Below, one piece after another: positions 24,565 to 34,387 of a stretch of 64,000 nt of DNA (position 1 is the first letter of the stretch; every line of letters begins with the position of its first letter). The translations under genes were made by a program, and so were the position numbers. The notes beneath the pieces are model-generated. The model was not told where the DNA came from. It did not search any database and saw only the letters and a list, made by a program, of their open reading frames with translations. This stretch comes from Phyllobacterium myrsinacearum (GTDB lineage Bacteria > Pseudomonadota > Alphaproteobacteria > Rhizobiales > Rhizobiaceae), in contig NZ_JACGXN010000005.1 of assembly GCF_014138285.1 (NCBI RefSeq), forward strand, positions 248,001 to 312,000. The letters run 5' to 3'.

Positions 24565-25313
24565 CAGACGCTCTCCCCGAGATAGGCTTCGCGCACCAGT
24601 GGATTGCGGCGGATGTCGTCGACGGAGCCGGTGGCGATGACGCGGCCATAGACCAGCACCGAAATACGGTCGGCGAGGGCAAAGACCGCATCCATATCGT
24701 GTTCGATCAGAAGGATCGGTGCCTCGTGCCGCAGCGTGTCGAGAAATGCGGTCAGACGTTTCGAGCCTTCCGGCCCCATGCCTGCCATCGGCTCGTCAAG
24801 CAGAAAGGCTTTGGGACCGAGTGCCAGCGCAATGGCGATTTCCAGCTGCCGCCGCTCGCCGTGGGAAAGCTCGGCGCTGGGTATGTCGGCCCGCTCCAGC
24901 AATCCCACCCGGTCAAGCACATCCCGCGCGGTGTCCTTGAGCGACGCATCGGCCATCACGGGTTTCCAGAAACGGAAACTGGAACCCTGATTGGCCTGCA
25001 CGGCCAGCATGACATTGCGCAGCGCCGAAAATTCCGGTGTCAGCGACGAGATCTGGAAGGTGCGTCCCAGCCCCAGTTGCGCGCGGTGCGAAACGCCCAA
25101 TGCCGAGACGTCACGACCCATGAAATGAATCGAGCCGCTATTGTGTTTCAGCGTCCCGGCGATCTGGTGGATCAGTGTTGATTTCCCCGCACCGTTCGGC
25201 CCGATCAGCGCATGGATTTCGCCCGGATGGAGATCAAGGCTGACATCGTCCGTTGCCTTCAGGGCGCCGAAAGATTTGCACAGGTTCCGGATACTGAGAA
25301 TGGGTTCAGCCAT
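24564..25313 (-). CDS. livG: ABC importer ATPase LivG-type
   Basis: A 249-residue ATPase. Walker A GPNGAGKSTLIHQ is at about 35-47, the signature LSHGERRQLEIAIAL near 148-162, and Walker B FLLDEPMAGMGPE follows. The signature reads LSHGE in place of LSGGE, which is normal for LivG. The start at 25313 overlaps the LivM stop by eight bases; a further upstream in-frame codon would extend deeper into livM and is less likely. It belongs to the minus operon with livK, livH, livM and livF. Confidence 0.92.
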   Translation of the reverse strand: MAEPILSIRNLCKSFGALKATDDVSLDLHPGEIHALIGPNGAGKSTLIHQIAGTLKHNSGSIHFMGRDVSALGVSHRAQLGLGRTFQISSLTPEFSALRNVMLAVQANQGSSFRFWKPVMADASLKDTARDVLDRVGLLERADIPSAELSHGERRQLEIAIALALGPKAFLLDEPMAGMGPEGSKRLTAFLDTLRHEAPILLIEHDMDAVFALADRISVLVYGRVIATGSVDDIRRNPLVREAYLGESV

Positions 25314-26289
25314 GACGCACTTTCCCGGCGAGGAGACCAACGAGACCACCGCGCCCGAACAGGACGACGGCGAGGAGAATGAGGCCGAGGAAGAGCTGCC
25401 AATGCTCCGTCAACCCGCCGAGGGCAAATTCGAACAGCACAAACAGAATGGCTCCGGCTACAGGCCCGAAAAGGCGGCCGGTGCCGCCCAGTATGATCAG
25501 CACGATGAGTTCGCCCGACATGCTCCACGACAGCATGGACGGACCGACGAAGCGGTTGAGGTCAGCAAACAGCGCGCCCGCAATGGCAGTGATCATGCCC
25601 GAAATGATGAAGGCGACAAGCCGGATGCGCAGCGGCCGGATGCCGATGGATGCCACCCGCACTTCGTTTTGCCGTGTGGCCTGCAATGCTGCGCCGAAGC
25701 GCGAGTCCCTGAGCTGCGAGAAGGCGGACAGCGCGAGCAGGAGCAGACCATAGGCGATGAGGAAGAAATTCAGGGGATCAAGCGTGTTCAGGCCGGGAAA
25801 GCCATTGCGCACGGTGATGGACAGGCCGTCCTCGCCGCCATAGGCTGGCCATGAAATGGCGAAGTAGTAGATCATCTGCGCGAAGGCGAGGGTGATCATG
25901 ATGAAATAGACGCCTGAGGTGCGCAGGCTGATCAGGCCGATCAGACAGGCAACCAGACCAGCGACGACAGCGCTCACAAGCCAGATCACGGGCATCTGGT
26001 TGGTTGCCATCAGCGTGACGGGTGACACGAGCAGAGGTATCTGGTTGAAGGCATGGGTGGCAAAGATACCGGCGACATAGCCGCCAATGCCGAAAAAAGC
26101 CGCATGGCCGAAGGAGACCAAACCGCCGAGGCCAAGCGCGAGATTGAGTCCCGTCGCGGCAAGGGCGAGAATGGCAATGCGGGTTGCAAGTGTCACGTAG
26201 AATGGCTCGCCCATGCCATAGGCGGCAAGGGCACAGGCCGGCACAATCAAGGCAAGGGTGATATTTACAAGGCGTTCGCGATCAGCCAT
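25306..26289 (-). CDS. livM: ABC importer permease LivM-type
   Basis: A 327-residue inner-membrane permease with about ten hydrophobic segments. It carries the LivM signature GLNLALGLGGLVSFGHAAFFGIGGYVAG near residues 50-77 and the ATPase-contact region with ATRQNEVRVASIGI. The ATG at 26289 has GAGGGG before it; a GTG at 26301 overlapping the livH stop is the alternative and would add four residues. It is part of the putative aromatic-acid importer. Confidence 0.92.
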   Translation of the reverse strand: MADRERLVNITLALIVPACALAAYGMGEPFYVTLATRIAILALAATGLNLALGLGGLVSFGHAAFFGIGGYVAGIFATHAFNQIPLLVSPVTLMATNQMPVIWLVSAVVAGLVACLIGLISLRTSGVYFIMITLAFAQMIYYFAISWPAYGGEDGLSITVRNGFPGLNTLDPLNFFLIAYGLLLLALSAFSQLRDSRFGAALQATRQNEVRVASIGIRPLRIRLVAFIISGMITAIAGALFADLNRFVGPSMLSWSMSGELIVLIILGGTGRLFGPVAGAILFVLFEFALGGLTEHWQLFLGLILLAVVLFGRGGLVGLLAGKVRHG

Positions 26290-26297
26290 TTCGCCCC

Positions 26298-27218
26298 TCA
26301 CGCATTGACCGCAAAGAGACCCTTCGGCCTCACTGCCAGAATGAAAGCCATGACGATATAGATGAGCATCGAGGCGATGGCCGCACCCGCTGTTGCCGCC
26401 TGTGACGGCTGCATGAACAGGGTGAAAAGCTGCGGCAGCAGAAAACGTCCCATCGTGTCGACCACGCCAACGAGAATGGCTCCGGCCAGCGCACCCTTGA
26501 TGGAACCGATGCCGCCGATGACAATGACGACGAAGGCAAGGATGAGAACCGGTTCACCCATGCCGACCTGCACCGATTGCAGTGCACCGACAAGCGCCCC
26601 TGCCAGACCGGCGAGTGCTGCGCCAAGGGCAAAGACAATGGTGTTGAGCGAAGCGATATCGACGCCGAGCGCGCTGATCATTTCGCGATCGGATTCACCG
26701 GCGCGGATGCGCATGCCGAGCCGTGTCTTTGCGATCAGGAGATAGAGTCCGATGGCGACCACGAGACCGGCGCCGATGATGGCAAGCCGGTAGAGCTGGT
26801 ATTGCGCGCCGCCCGGCAGACTTATGGCTCCCTGCAATACTTTCGGAATATCGAGATAAAGCGGGAAGGAGCCGAAAACCCAGCGCGTGCCCTCGGAAAA
26901 GATCAGGATGAGCGCGAAGGTTGCGAGAACCTGATCCAGATGATCCCGGTTGTAGAGACGCCGGATCACGGTGACTTCGACAATGGCTCCGGCGGCGGCT
27001 GCCGCAATGAGGCTTGCCACCAGACCGAGCCAGAACGAACCGGTATAGGCCGCGACCGCCGCACAGGCGAAGGCTCCGACCATATAGAGCGAGCCATGGG
27101 CAAGGTTGATTACGCCCATGACGCCGAAGATCAGCGTCAATCCGGCAGCCATCAGAAACAGCATGACGCCGAACTGCAGGCCGTTCAGGGCTTGTTCGAT
27201 GAGGAGGGCCGACGACAA
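26298..27218 (-). CDS. livH: ABC importer permease LivH-type
   Basis: A 306-residue permease. It begins with the LivH-type QALNGLQFGVMLFLMAAGLT and the conserved IFGVMGVINLAHGSLYMVGAF, with about eight membrane segments. Its stop overlaps the possible GTG start of livM. It forms the second half of the membrane channel with livM and sits 76 bases downstream of the binding-protein gene. Confidence 0.92.
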   Translation of the reverse strand: MSSALLIEQALNGLQFGVMLFLMAAGLTLIFGVMGVINLAHGSLYMVGAFACAAVAAYTGSFWLGLVASLIAAAAAGAIVEVTVIRRLYNRDHLDQVLATFALILIFSEGTRWVFGSFPLYLDIPKVLQGAISLPGGAQYQLYRLAIIGAGLVVAIGLYLLIAKTRLGMRIRAGESDREMISALGVDIASLNTIVFALGAALAGLAGALVGALQSVQVGMGEPVLILAFVVIVIGGIGSIKGALAGAILVGVVDTMGRFLLPQLFTLFMQPSQAATAGAAIASMLIYIVMAFILAVRPKGLFAVNA

Positions 27219-27294
27219 GGTTCAATCCAATCCGATGAGACGATCACAGGTGTAAGGGGCACGCGGATTTTCCGCCCGCGCGCCCGTCTGTCGT

Positions 27295-28431
27295 TCACAT
27301 CTTGCAGCTGGCCGCATAGGCATCCTGATGATCGGTGAAGCTGGTGGCGACGATCTTGTTGGTGAGAACGCCGTCTTCCTTGATCACTTCACGCACATAG
27401 ATGTCCTGGATCGGATGGTTGTTGTTGCCGAACTTGAACTTGCCGCGGACGGAATCGAACTTGGCTTCCTTGAGCGCGGCGCGGAACGCATCCTTGTCCT
27501 TGACGCTGGCCTTGGCGACTGCCGAGAGGATCAGGTTGGCCGTGTCATAACCCTGTGTCGCATAAAGCGAGGGCAGACGTTTGTACTCGGCCTTGAAAGC
27601 GGCCACGTATTTCTTGTTGGCCGCATTGTCGAGATCCTTTGACCAATGCGACGAGTTCTTCACGCCGATGGCCGCGTCGCCGATGGCACCGAGCACGTCC
27701 TGATCGAAGGAGAAGCCGGGGCCCATGACAGGCGTGGAAATACCGGACTGCGAGTACTGCTTCATGAAGGCGATGCCCATGCCGCCGGGCAGGAAGAAGT
27801 AGACGGAGTCGGCACCCGATGCGCGGATCTGCGCGATCTCGGTGGCATAATCGGTCTGGCCGACCTTGGTGTACAGCTCGCCTGCCAGCGCGCCCTTGTA
27901 GAAGCGTTTGAAACCGGTCAGTGCATCCGTACCCGCTGGATAGTTCGGCGCAAGAATGAAGGTCTTCTTGTAGTTTGCCGTATTGGCATAGTTGCCCATG
28001 GCTTCATGCAGGTTGTCGTTCTGGTAGGCCACATTGAAATAGTTGGGATTGCAGTTGGCACCGGCAAGCGCTGACGGGCCGGCATTGGTCGACAGGTAGA
28101 ACGTGCCCTGGCCGACAACTCCAGGCACGACGGCCATGGCAAGGTTCGACCAGACAATGCCCGTCAGAATGTCGACTTTCTCGCTCTGGACCATCTTGTC
28201 GGCGATCTGCACGGCGAGTTCCGGCTTCTGCGCATCGTCCTCGACGATGACCTTGATATCCTTGTTGCCGGACTCCTTGATGGCGAGAAGGAAGCCATCG
28301 CGTATATCGATGCCAAGACCTGCACCACCGCCGGACAATGTCGTGATCATGCCGATCTTGACGGGTTCTGCCATGGCCTGACCGGCAAAGGTCAAGCCAA
28401 CCATCAATGCCGCTGCTGCTATTCTTTTCAT
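27295..28431 (-). CDS. livK: periplasmic binding protein LivK-type (probable aromatic acid)
   Basis: A 378-residue substrate-binding protein of the type I periplasmic fold. The signal peptide MKRIAAAALMVGLTFAGQAMA is cleaved after AMA, followed by EPVKIGMITTLSGGGAGLG. The start at 28431 has AAGGGGAAC before it; an in-frame extension to 28551 is not supported. The family includes amide, aromatic-acid and amino-acid binders. The operon begins with acyl-CoA enzymes of an aromatic route, so the ligand is inferred to be an aromatic carboxylate such as 2-aminobenzoate. Confidence 0.9.
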   Translation of the reverse strand: MKRIAAAALMVGLTFAGQAMAEPVKIGMITTLSGGGAGLGIDIRDGFLLAIKESGNKDIKVIVEDDAQKPELAVQIADKMVQSEKVDILTGIVWSNLAMAVVPGVVGQGTFYLSTNAGPSALAGANCNPNYFNVAYQNDNLHEAMGNYANTANYKKTFILAPNYPAGTDALTGFKRFYKGALAGELYTKVGQTDYATEIAQIRASGADSVYFFLPGGMGIAFMKQYSQSGISTPVMGPGFSFDQDVLGAIGDAAIGVKNSSHWSKDLDNAANKKYVAAFKAEYKRLPSLYATQGYDTANLILSAVAKASVKDKDAFRAALKEAKFDSVRGKFKFGNNNHPIQDIYVREVIKEDGVLTNKIVATSFTDHQDAYAASCKM

Positions 28432-28502
28432 TGCGTCGTTCCCCTTATTTTTATGGTTCATCTCAATTCCAAATTGATCCGCGATGCAAGTGTCCGTTCC
28501 AA

Positions 28503-29921
28503 CTAACTTCGCTCTGTTTGCTCCTCCGCAAAGCTGGTCAAAGCCGGGCATGGATCATATCGCCCGGAAGGATGGATTGTGCTGCAGCGCTCCAGCGTGC
28601 TCGTGATTGCTGCTATCCCCAGCGCCTGCAGCATCTCGTGCGGACCGTGGCGGAAATTCAGGCCGAGTTTCAACGCCGTATCGATGCCATCCGCCGTGGC
28701 CAGTCCCTGCCCGAAGGCGAATGCTGCTTCATTGATCAGCATGGCCGCCACGCGCAAAAATACGAGACCCGGCGTATCCGTCACCTCGTGCAGTTCAACA
28801 CCCAATGACTTGGCCTGAAGCGCGATGGACTGAATGTCGGCGTTGCGCAGATCATGCTGTGCAAAGGCAAGTGAAACGGGACCGCGCCAATTGCCGGTCT
28901 GCCGGTCCAGCACAATGACCGGCTGTCGGCTGTCCATGGACAGTTCGCGGGCCGTGCGCCCATCACTGAGATGCACCGCCACGCCTGTCCGCGTTTCCAG
29001 TTGCCGCTTCAGCGCCTTAACAGTGGATATGGGACTGTCGCCAGCCAGCTCATTGTCCTGACGCGGATAAGTGAAAAAGCCGCTTCCGGTTTTCCGTCCG
29101 AGCCTGCCTTCAGTCTTCATGGTTTCGAGAAGAGGCGACGGTTTGAAACGCGGCAACTTGTCAAAACCTTCCCATACGGACGTTGTCGCGGCGAGGTTGA
29201 TATCCACACCGACGAGATCGATCAGCTCGAATGGTCCGAGCGGAAAACCGCCTGACGATTTGAGGCACATGTCGATGGTTGCGGCGTCGGTAACGCTGTC
29301 TTCGAGCATCTGGAGTGCTTCGCCATAAAAGGGCCGGGCGCAACGATTGACGAGGAAGCCGGGACTGTCACGCACCTCGATGGCCTGCTTTCCCAAGGTT
29401 TTCACGAGGACGGACAGTCGCTCCGTCACGCTCGCTTCCGTCTGCGGACCCGCGACGACCTCCACCAGCTTCATCAGGGGTGCGGGGTTGAAGAAATGCA
29501 GTCCGGCAAAGCGCTGCGGATGCTGGATCGTGCGTGCAATGGCTTCAACGGAAAGGGAAGAGGTGTTGGTGGCCAGCAGACAATTTTCTGGGCAGATCAA
29601 CTCCAGTGCCTGAAACAACGTCGCCTTGGCGTCCAGCGTCTCGACGATGGCTTCGATAACGAGATGTGCAGGCGCCATATCCTGCAAGGTCCCGGCAATC
29701 CTGATATTTCGGGCGCATGCGTCGCGCTCACCTTCCGTGGATTTGCCGCGGGCGATACGCTGGTCGATATCGGCAAGAATGAGAGCTTTTGCCTTGGCCG
29801 CCACACCTTCCTGCGTATCATAGAGTATGGTTTTTATGCCGGATCGCGCGAGCAGATGCGCGATCCCCCGGCCCATTGTGCCTGCACCGGCAACGCCTGC
29901 GATGTTGACCGGGTTGTCCAC
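28503..29921 (-). CDS. 3-hydroxyacyl-CoA dehydrogenase (PaaH-like, two C-terminal domains)
   Basis: A 472-residue NAD-dependent dehydrogenase of the 3-hydroxybutyryl/3-hydroxyadipyl-CoA type. The Rossmann motif GVAGAGTMGRGIAHLLARSG is at about 9-28. Two 3HCDH C-terminal domains follow, the second more divergent with VTDTPGLVFLRVAAMLINEAAFA. The GTG at 29921 is set because AGGGGG precedes it, two bases after the hydratase stop. In the pathway it would oxidise the hydroxyacyl-CoA formed after ring opening. Adjacent genes on both sides are co-oriented. Confidence 0.88.
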   Translation of the reverse strand: MDNPVNIAGVAGAGTMGRGIAHLLARSGIKTILYDTQEGVAAKAKALILADIDQRIARGKSTEGERDACARNIRIAGTLQDMAPAHLVIEAIVETLDAKATLFQALELICPENCLLATNTSSLSVEAIARTIQHPQRFAGLHFFNPAPLMKLVEVVAGPQTEASVTERLSVLVKTLGKQAIEVRDSPGFLVNRCARPFYGEALQMLEDSVTDAATIDMCLKSSGGFPLGPFELIDLVGVDINLAATTSVWEGFDKLPRFKPSPLLETMKTEGRLGRKTGSGFFTYPRQDNELAGDSPISTVKALKRQLETRTGVAVHLSDGRTARELSMDSRQPVIVLDRQTGNWRGPVSLAFAQHDLRNADIQSIALQAKSLGVELHEVTDTPGLVFLRVAAMLINEAAFAFGQGLATADGIDTALKLGLNFRHGPHEMLQALGIAAITSTLERCSTIHPSGRYDPCPALTSFAEEQTERS

Positions 29922-29922
29922 G

Positions 29923-30687
29923 CTAGCGCCCCCTGAACTCGGGTTGGCGTTTGGTGCGGAAGGCCGCAATGCCCTCGGCCTTGTCTTCGGTCGACAAAAG
30001 CAGCTCGAACGACCGGCGTTCCAGCGCCAGGGCATTCTGATCTTCCAGAGCCGTCAGCACCGCCTGTTTGATGAACTGCTGGGCAAGCGGTGCGCCTTTG
30101 GCAAGTTTGGCGGCGATATCCTTCGCCATCGCAAGGCTCTCTCCGGCAGGCGTGCTGTGCGATGCTATCCCCCAGTCGAACGCAGCGGCACCGGTGAGTG
30201 TTTCACCTGTCAGAAGCAGCCGCATGGCTCGGGATTTTCCGAGAAGCGATGTCAATCGCTGGACACCGCCAGCACCGGGAATGAGGCCGAGCCGGATTTC
30301 CGGCTGCCCGAATGTGGCATTGTTGGCAGCAATGATCAGGTCGCAGCGCTGTGCCAGTTCAAATCCGCCGCCGAGGCAATAGCCCTCGACAGCTGCAATC
30401 AGCGGCTTGCGAACTTTGGCGATGGCGTCCCACGCATGGAGGCGCAGATCATGCACGCCATCGACGGCGGTCTTGTCGGCGATCTCGCCGATGTCAGCGC
30501 CTGACGCGAAATTGCCGTCGGCGCCTGTCAGGATGATGGTGCGGATTTCGGGGTCGCGGTCAAAGCGTGAAAGGCTGTCTGCCAGCTGTTTGAGCATGCT
30601 GGTGTTCAGTGCATTACGTGCGTCGGGGCGTGTCAATGTCAGGATGGCGTAACCATCCTTCACATCGGTTTGGATATAGTTTTCCAT
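29923..30687 (-). CDS. enoyl-CoA hydratase/isomerase
   Basis: A 254-residue crotonase-fold enzyme. The oxyanion segments GADGNFASGADIGEI (about 55-69) and EGYCLGGGFELAQRCDLIIA (about 100-119) are intact. The GAGGVQRL turn near 138 and Glu in the RLGLIPGAG region match hydratases such as PaaF. It is the first gene of the minus operon and diverges from the monooxygenase/OYE gene, with the regulatory palindromes between. A beta-oxidation step after aromatic ring cleavage is inferred. Confidence 0.9.
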   Translation of the reverse strand: MENYIQTDVKDGYAILTLTRPDARNALNTSMLKQLADSLSRFDRDPEIRTIILTGADGNFASGADIGEIADKTAVDGVHDLRLHAWDAIAKVRKPLIAAVEGYCLGGGFELAQRCDLIIAANNATFGQPEIRLGLIPGAGGVQRLTSLLGKSRAMRLLLTGETLTGAAAFDWGIASHSTPAGESLAMAKDIAAKLAKGAPLAQQFIKQAVLTALEDQNALALERRSFELLLSTEDKAEGIAAFRTKRQPEFRGR

Positions 30688-30747
30688 ATCGCATCCCCCC
30701 TGCAGTTTGTTCCGCTTGAATTGACTATCCCCATAAATTGGAAATTA

Positions 30748-30776
30748 TTCAAGCTTGAAATTTCATGCTTGAAATT
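30748..30776. promoter_or_regulatory. overlapping palindromes in the divergent aromatic-operon promoter
   Basis: TTCAAGCTTGAA (30748-30759) is a perfect 12-base palindrome. It is joined to AATTTCATGCTTGAAATT (30759-30776), an 18-base palindrome with seven-base arms. The nine-base word CTTGAAATT also repeats directly at 30754 and 30768. The site lies between divergent operons, one of which encodes a MarR protein, and has the form of a MarR operator. Confidence 0.6.
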
Positions 30777-30824
30777 ATTTTGATGCGGTGACACCATGAG
30801 CAAGGTCAAACGGGAGTGTGCCTG

Positions 30825-33122
30825 ATGAAGATCGCTTGTCTTGGAGGAGGACCCGCCGGTCTCTATTTCGCGATCAGCATGAAGCTGCGCGATCCCGGCC
30901 ACGACATCACGGTTATCGAGCGCAACAAGGCCGACGACACATTCGGCTGGGGTGTGGTTCTCTCAAGTGAAACGCTATCCAACCTTGCTGCCAACGATCC
31001 CGTGAGCGCCGATGCGATCCGCGAACATTTCGCCTATTGGGACGATATTGCCGTTCACTTCAAGCAGACCGAAACGGTGTCGACCGGCCACGGCTTTTGC
31101 GGCATCGGGCGCAAGACGCTGCTGATGCTGCTGCAGAACCGAGCACGGGAACTTGGCGTAACGCTGCAGTTTGAAACATCTGTTGAAGACATCGCCGCGC
31201 TTGCGCAGGATTACGATCTGGTTGTTGCCGCTGACGGGTTGAATTCGCGTGCCCGCTCAACATTTGCGACGCACTTCAAGCCAGAGGTCGATACACGCAA
31301 ATGCAAGTTCGTCTGGCTTGGCACACGCCAGAAATTCGACAACGCCTTCACGTTCATCTTCGAGGAAACCGAACACGGCTGGCTCTGGGCGCATGCCTAC
31401 CAGTTCGATGCTGATACGGCGACCTTCATCGTCGAATGCAGTCAGGAAACCTGGGATAAATTCGGCTTTGGCGCCATGAGCCAGCAGGAGTCGATCGCAG
31501 TCTGCGAGCGGATTTTCGCCAAATACCTTGACGGTCACGCGCTGATGACCAATGCCAACCATATCAGAGGTTCCGCCTGGATCAGTTTCCCGCGCGTGCT
31601 GTGCGAAAAATGGTCCCATGACAACGTGGTCCTGCTTGGCGATGCGGCAGCCACCGCACACTTCTCCATTGGTTCCGGCACGAAGCTGGCGCTGGAAAGC
31701 GCGATTGCCCTTGCCAATTATCTCCACACGGAAAAGTCCGTTCAGGACGCATTTGCCAAGTACGAGGACGAACGGCGGCTTCAGGTACTGCGCCTGCAGT
31801 CGGCAGCGCGCAATTCGCTCGAATGGTTCGAGGAGGTCGAGCGCTATTTCGATCTTGACCCTGTTCAGTTCAACTATTCGCTTTTGACGCGTTCCCAGCG
31901 CATCAGCCATGAGAACCTGCGGCTGCGCGACAGGACGTGGCTGGGAAGCGCCGAAGCGTGGTTTCAGGAAAAGTCCGGGGCGAAGAGGGGAACGCAGCGC
32001 GCACCGATGTTTGCACCCTTCAAGCTGCGCGACATGGCATTGAAGAACCGCATCGTGGTCTCGCCCATGGCGCAGTACAAGGCCGTTGACGGAACACCAG
32101 GTGATTGGCATCTCGTGCATTATGGCGAGCGCGCCAAGGGCGGTGCGGGTCTGGTCACCATCGAGATGACCTGCGTCAGTCCGGAAGGGCGGATCACGCC
32201 CGGCTGCACCGGCATGTATACGCCGGAGCACGAAGCGGCATGGAAGCGGATTGTCGATTTCATCCATGCGGAAACCGAAGCGAAGATCAGCTGCCAGCTT
32301 GGCCATTCCGGGGCGAAGGGATCGACACGCCTTGGATGGGAGGGAACGGACGTGCCTCTGCCTGACGGCAACTGGCCGGTTCTTTCAGCGTCCGATCTGC
32401 CATGGTCAGCGGACAACCAGATCCCCACCGCGATGAGCCGCGCGGACATGGATCGTGTGCGGGACCAGTTCGTGGCATCGGCCGAAATGGCTGACCGGGC
32501 CGGTTTCGACATGCTGGAAATCCATGCGGCGCACGGCTATCTGCTGTCGTCGTTCATAACACCCGTCATGAACAACCGCACGGACGCCTATGGCGGGTCT
32601 CTGGAAAACCGCATGCGCTATCCCCTGGAGATATTCCGGGCGGTACGTCTCGTCTGGCCGTCGGGAAAACCGATATCCATGCGCATTTCCGCCAATGACT
32701 GGGTAGGCGAGAAAGGCATTACTCCGCAGGATGCCGTTGATATCGCGCGGTTATTGCAGGAGGCGGGTGTCGATATCTGCGATGTGTCGGCCGGACAGAC
32801 CTCGATAGACGCCAAGCCGGTGTATGGCCGCATGTTCCAGACGCCTTTCTCGGACCGCATCCGCAACGAGACGGGTATGGCAACCATGGCCGTCGGCAAT
32901 ATCTATGAGCCGGATCATGCCAATTCCATCCTGCTGGCGGGCCGTGCCGATCTTGTCTGCCTTGCCCGCCCGCATCTGGCCGATCCGTACTGGACCCTGC
33001 ATGCGGCCGTGGCGCTGGGTGACAAGGGCGTGGCCTGGCCAAAACCCTATTATCCCGGACGCGACCAGATGTACCGGCTGGCTGAGCGAGCCGAAGTCAT
33101 CGCTCCCATCGAGGGCGCGTAG
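30825..33122 (+). CDS. aryl-CoA monooxygenase/reductase fusion (2-aminobenzoyl-CoA or salicylyl-CoA type)
   Basis: A 765-residue fusion. Residues 1 to about 385 are a FAD monooxygenase beginning [18 protein letters not shown], with the second FAD motif [18 protein letters not shown] near 268-285. From residue 395 (MFAPFKLRD) an FMN old-yellow-enzyme domain follows, with [16 protein letters not shown] and [16 protein letters not shown]. This architecture is known in 2-aminobenzoyl-CoA monooxygenase/reductase of Azoarcus evansii, which hydroxylates and then hydrogenates the ring; related proteins are annotated salicylyl-CoA 5-hydroxylase. The ATG at 30825 follows GGGAG. Cluster content with RidA favours the amino substrate. 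Confidence 0.88.
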   Translation: MKIACLGGGPAGLYFAISMKLRDPGHDITVIERNKADDTFGWGVVLSSETLSNLAANDPVSADAIREHFAYWDDIAVHFKQTETVSTGHGFCGIGRKTLLMLLQNRARELGVTLQFETSVEDIAALAQDYDLVVAADGLNSRARSTFATHFKPEVDTRKCKFVWLGTRQKFDNAFTFIFEETEHGWLWAHAYQFDADTATFIVECSQETWDKFGFGAMSQQESIAVCERIFAKYLDGHALMTNANHIRGSAWISFPRVLCEKWSHDNVVLLGDAAATAHFSIGSGTKLALESAIALANYLHTEKSVQDAFAKYEDERRLQVLRLQSAARNSLEWFEEVERYFDLDPVQFNYSLLTRSQRISHENLRLRDRTWLGSAEAWFQEKSGAKRGTQRAPMFAPFKLRDMALKNRIVVSPMAQYKAVDGTPGDWHLVHYGERAKGGAGLVTIEMTCVSPEGRITPGCTGMYTPEHEAAWKRIVDFIHAETEAKISCQLGHSGAKGSTRLGWEGTDVPLPDGNWPVLSASDLPWSADNQIPTAMSRADMDRVRDQFVASAEMADRAGFDMLEIHAAHGYLLSSFITPVMNNRTDAYGGSLENRMRYPLEIFRAVRLVWPSGKPISMRISANDWVGEKGITPQDAVDIARLLQEAGVDICDVSAGQTSIDAKPVYGRMFQTPFSDRIRNETGMATMAVGNIYEPDHANSILLAGRADLVCLARPHLADPYWTLHAAVALGDKGVAWPKPYYPGRDQMYRLAERAEVIAPIEGA

Positions 33123-33887
33123 ATGACACGGTCACTCCAAGGCAAAGTCGCATTGGTCACCGGCGGCGGTTCCGGGGTTGGCGCTGCAATCGCGCTTGCC
33201 TTGGCTGATGAGGGAGCCCGGGTGGTGATCGCGGGGCGCCGGATGGATGCCTTGAATGAGATAGCGGCACAATCAGAACGCATTATTCCGATCGTCGTCG
33301 ATGTCACTGATGAAGGCTCGTCCCGCCAGCTATTTGATCGTATCCGCAGCAATGTTGGTCCACTTGATATCGCCATAGCCAATGCCGGGTCGGCCATCAG
33401 CACGCCATTCCAGAAGCTTGACCTTGCAACATGGAAAAGCCAGATCGACCTCAACCTCACCGGCGTGTTCCTGACCTTCCAGCATGGATTGCCGGACATG
33501 CTGGCGAAGAATGGCGGGCGGCTGATTGCCATCGCTTCAACGGCGGGCCTGAAGGGGTATCCCTATGTGGCGGCCTATGCCGCAGCCAAGCACGGCGTGA
33601 TCGGGCTGGTGCAGTCGCTGGCACTGGAACTGGCGAAATCCGGGGTGACAGTCAATGCTGTCTGTCCCGGCTTCACCGAGACGCCCATGCTCGAGCGTTC
33701 GATTGAAACCATCATGCAGAAAACCGGCAAGAGCCATGCGGACGCCGTTGCCGCGCTTGTTGCATCCAATCCGCAGAAACGGCTGATCCAGCCGCAGGAG
33801 ATTGCGCAGACGGTGCTCTGGCTGTGCGGGCCGCATTCCGGCTCGGTCACAGGGCAGGCAATATCCGTTTCAGGAGGCGAAATATGA
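33123..33887 (+). CDS. SDR-family dehydrogenase
   Basis: A 254-residue short-chain dehydrogenase. It has the cofactor motif VTGGGSGVGAAIALA near residues 12-26, NAG at 87-89, catalytic Ser in IASTAGLKGYP and Tyr/Lys in YAAAK near 158-162. It starts immediately after the stop of the fusion gene. In the aromatic pathway it could oxidise or reduce a ring hydroxyl/keto group on the CoA intermediate. Overlap with the next gene (ATGA) shows coupling. Confidence 0.88.
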   Translation: MTRSLQGKVALVTGGGSGVGAAIALALADEGARVVIAGRRMDALNEIAAQSERIIPIVVDVTDEGSSRQLFDRIRSNVGPLDIAIANAGSAISTPFQKLDLATWKSQIDLNLTGVFLTFQHGLPDMLAKNGGRLIAIASTAGLKGYPYVAAYAAAKHGVIGLVQSLALELAKSGVTVNAVCPGFTETPMLERSIETIMQKTGKSHADAVAALVASNPQKRLIQPQEIAQTVLWLCGPHSGSVTGQAISVSGGEI

Positions 33888-34387
33888 GCAGCAAGACCAG
33901 TCCATCCGCCTCCCGCAAACCGGAGCCCGAGCGCGTGAAACAGAGCCTGCGCGTCTGGCTGAAAATGCTCAAGGCCACCAAACACGTCGAGGCGGTCGTG
34001 CGCGAAAACCTGCGGGTCGAGTTCGATACGACCCTGCCGCGTTTCGATGTCATGGCGGCGCTCTACCGCTTCGAGGAAGGGCTGAAAATGAGCGAGCTCT
34101 CCTCGGCGCTCAGGGTTTCCAACGGCAATGTCACCGGCATTATCGAGCGGCTTGTGTCAGATGGCGCGGTGCTGCGGGTGCCTGTTGCGGGCGACAAACG
34201 CGCCATGCTGGTCCGGCTGACGCAGCGGGGCCGGGATGAGTTCGCCCGGATGGCGGCCGCCCATGAGCTCTGGATCAACGAGATTTTCGGCAGTCTGCCG
34301 ACGGATATTTCGGCCGGGCTTCTCGCCACGCTGGATACAATCGAGCATGCGCAAGGACTGTACAGCGAGGGGGAACACGATGCGTGA
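33884..34387 (+). CDS. MarR-family regulator of the aromatic operon
   Basis: A 167-residue MarR protein with winged helix-turn-helix: [20 protein letters not shown], then [29 protein letters not shown], and a wing with [17 protein letters not shown]. The ATG is preceded by GGAGGCG and overlaps the SDR stop. MarR proteins in CoA-dependent aromatic clusters commonly release DNA when they bind the aryl-CoA intermediate. The palindromes at 30748-30776 are the obvious target. The gene lies inside the operon it likely controls. Confidence 0.9.
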   Translation: MSSKTSPSASRKPEPERVKQSLRVWLKMLKATKHVEAVVRENLRVEFDTTLPRFDVMAALYRFEEGLKMSELSSALRVSNGNVTGIIERLVSDGAVLRVPVAGDKRAMLVRLTQRGRDEFARMAAAHELWINEIFGSLPTDISAGLLATLDTIEHAQGLYSEGEHDA

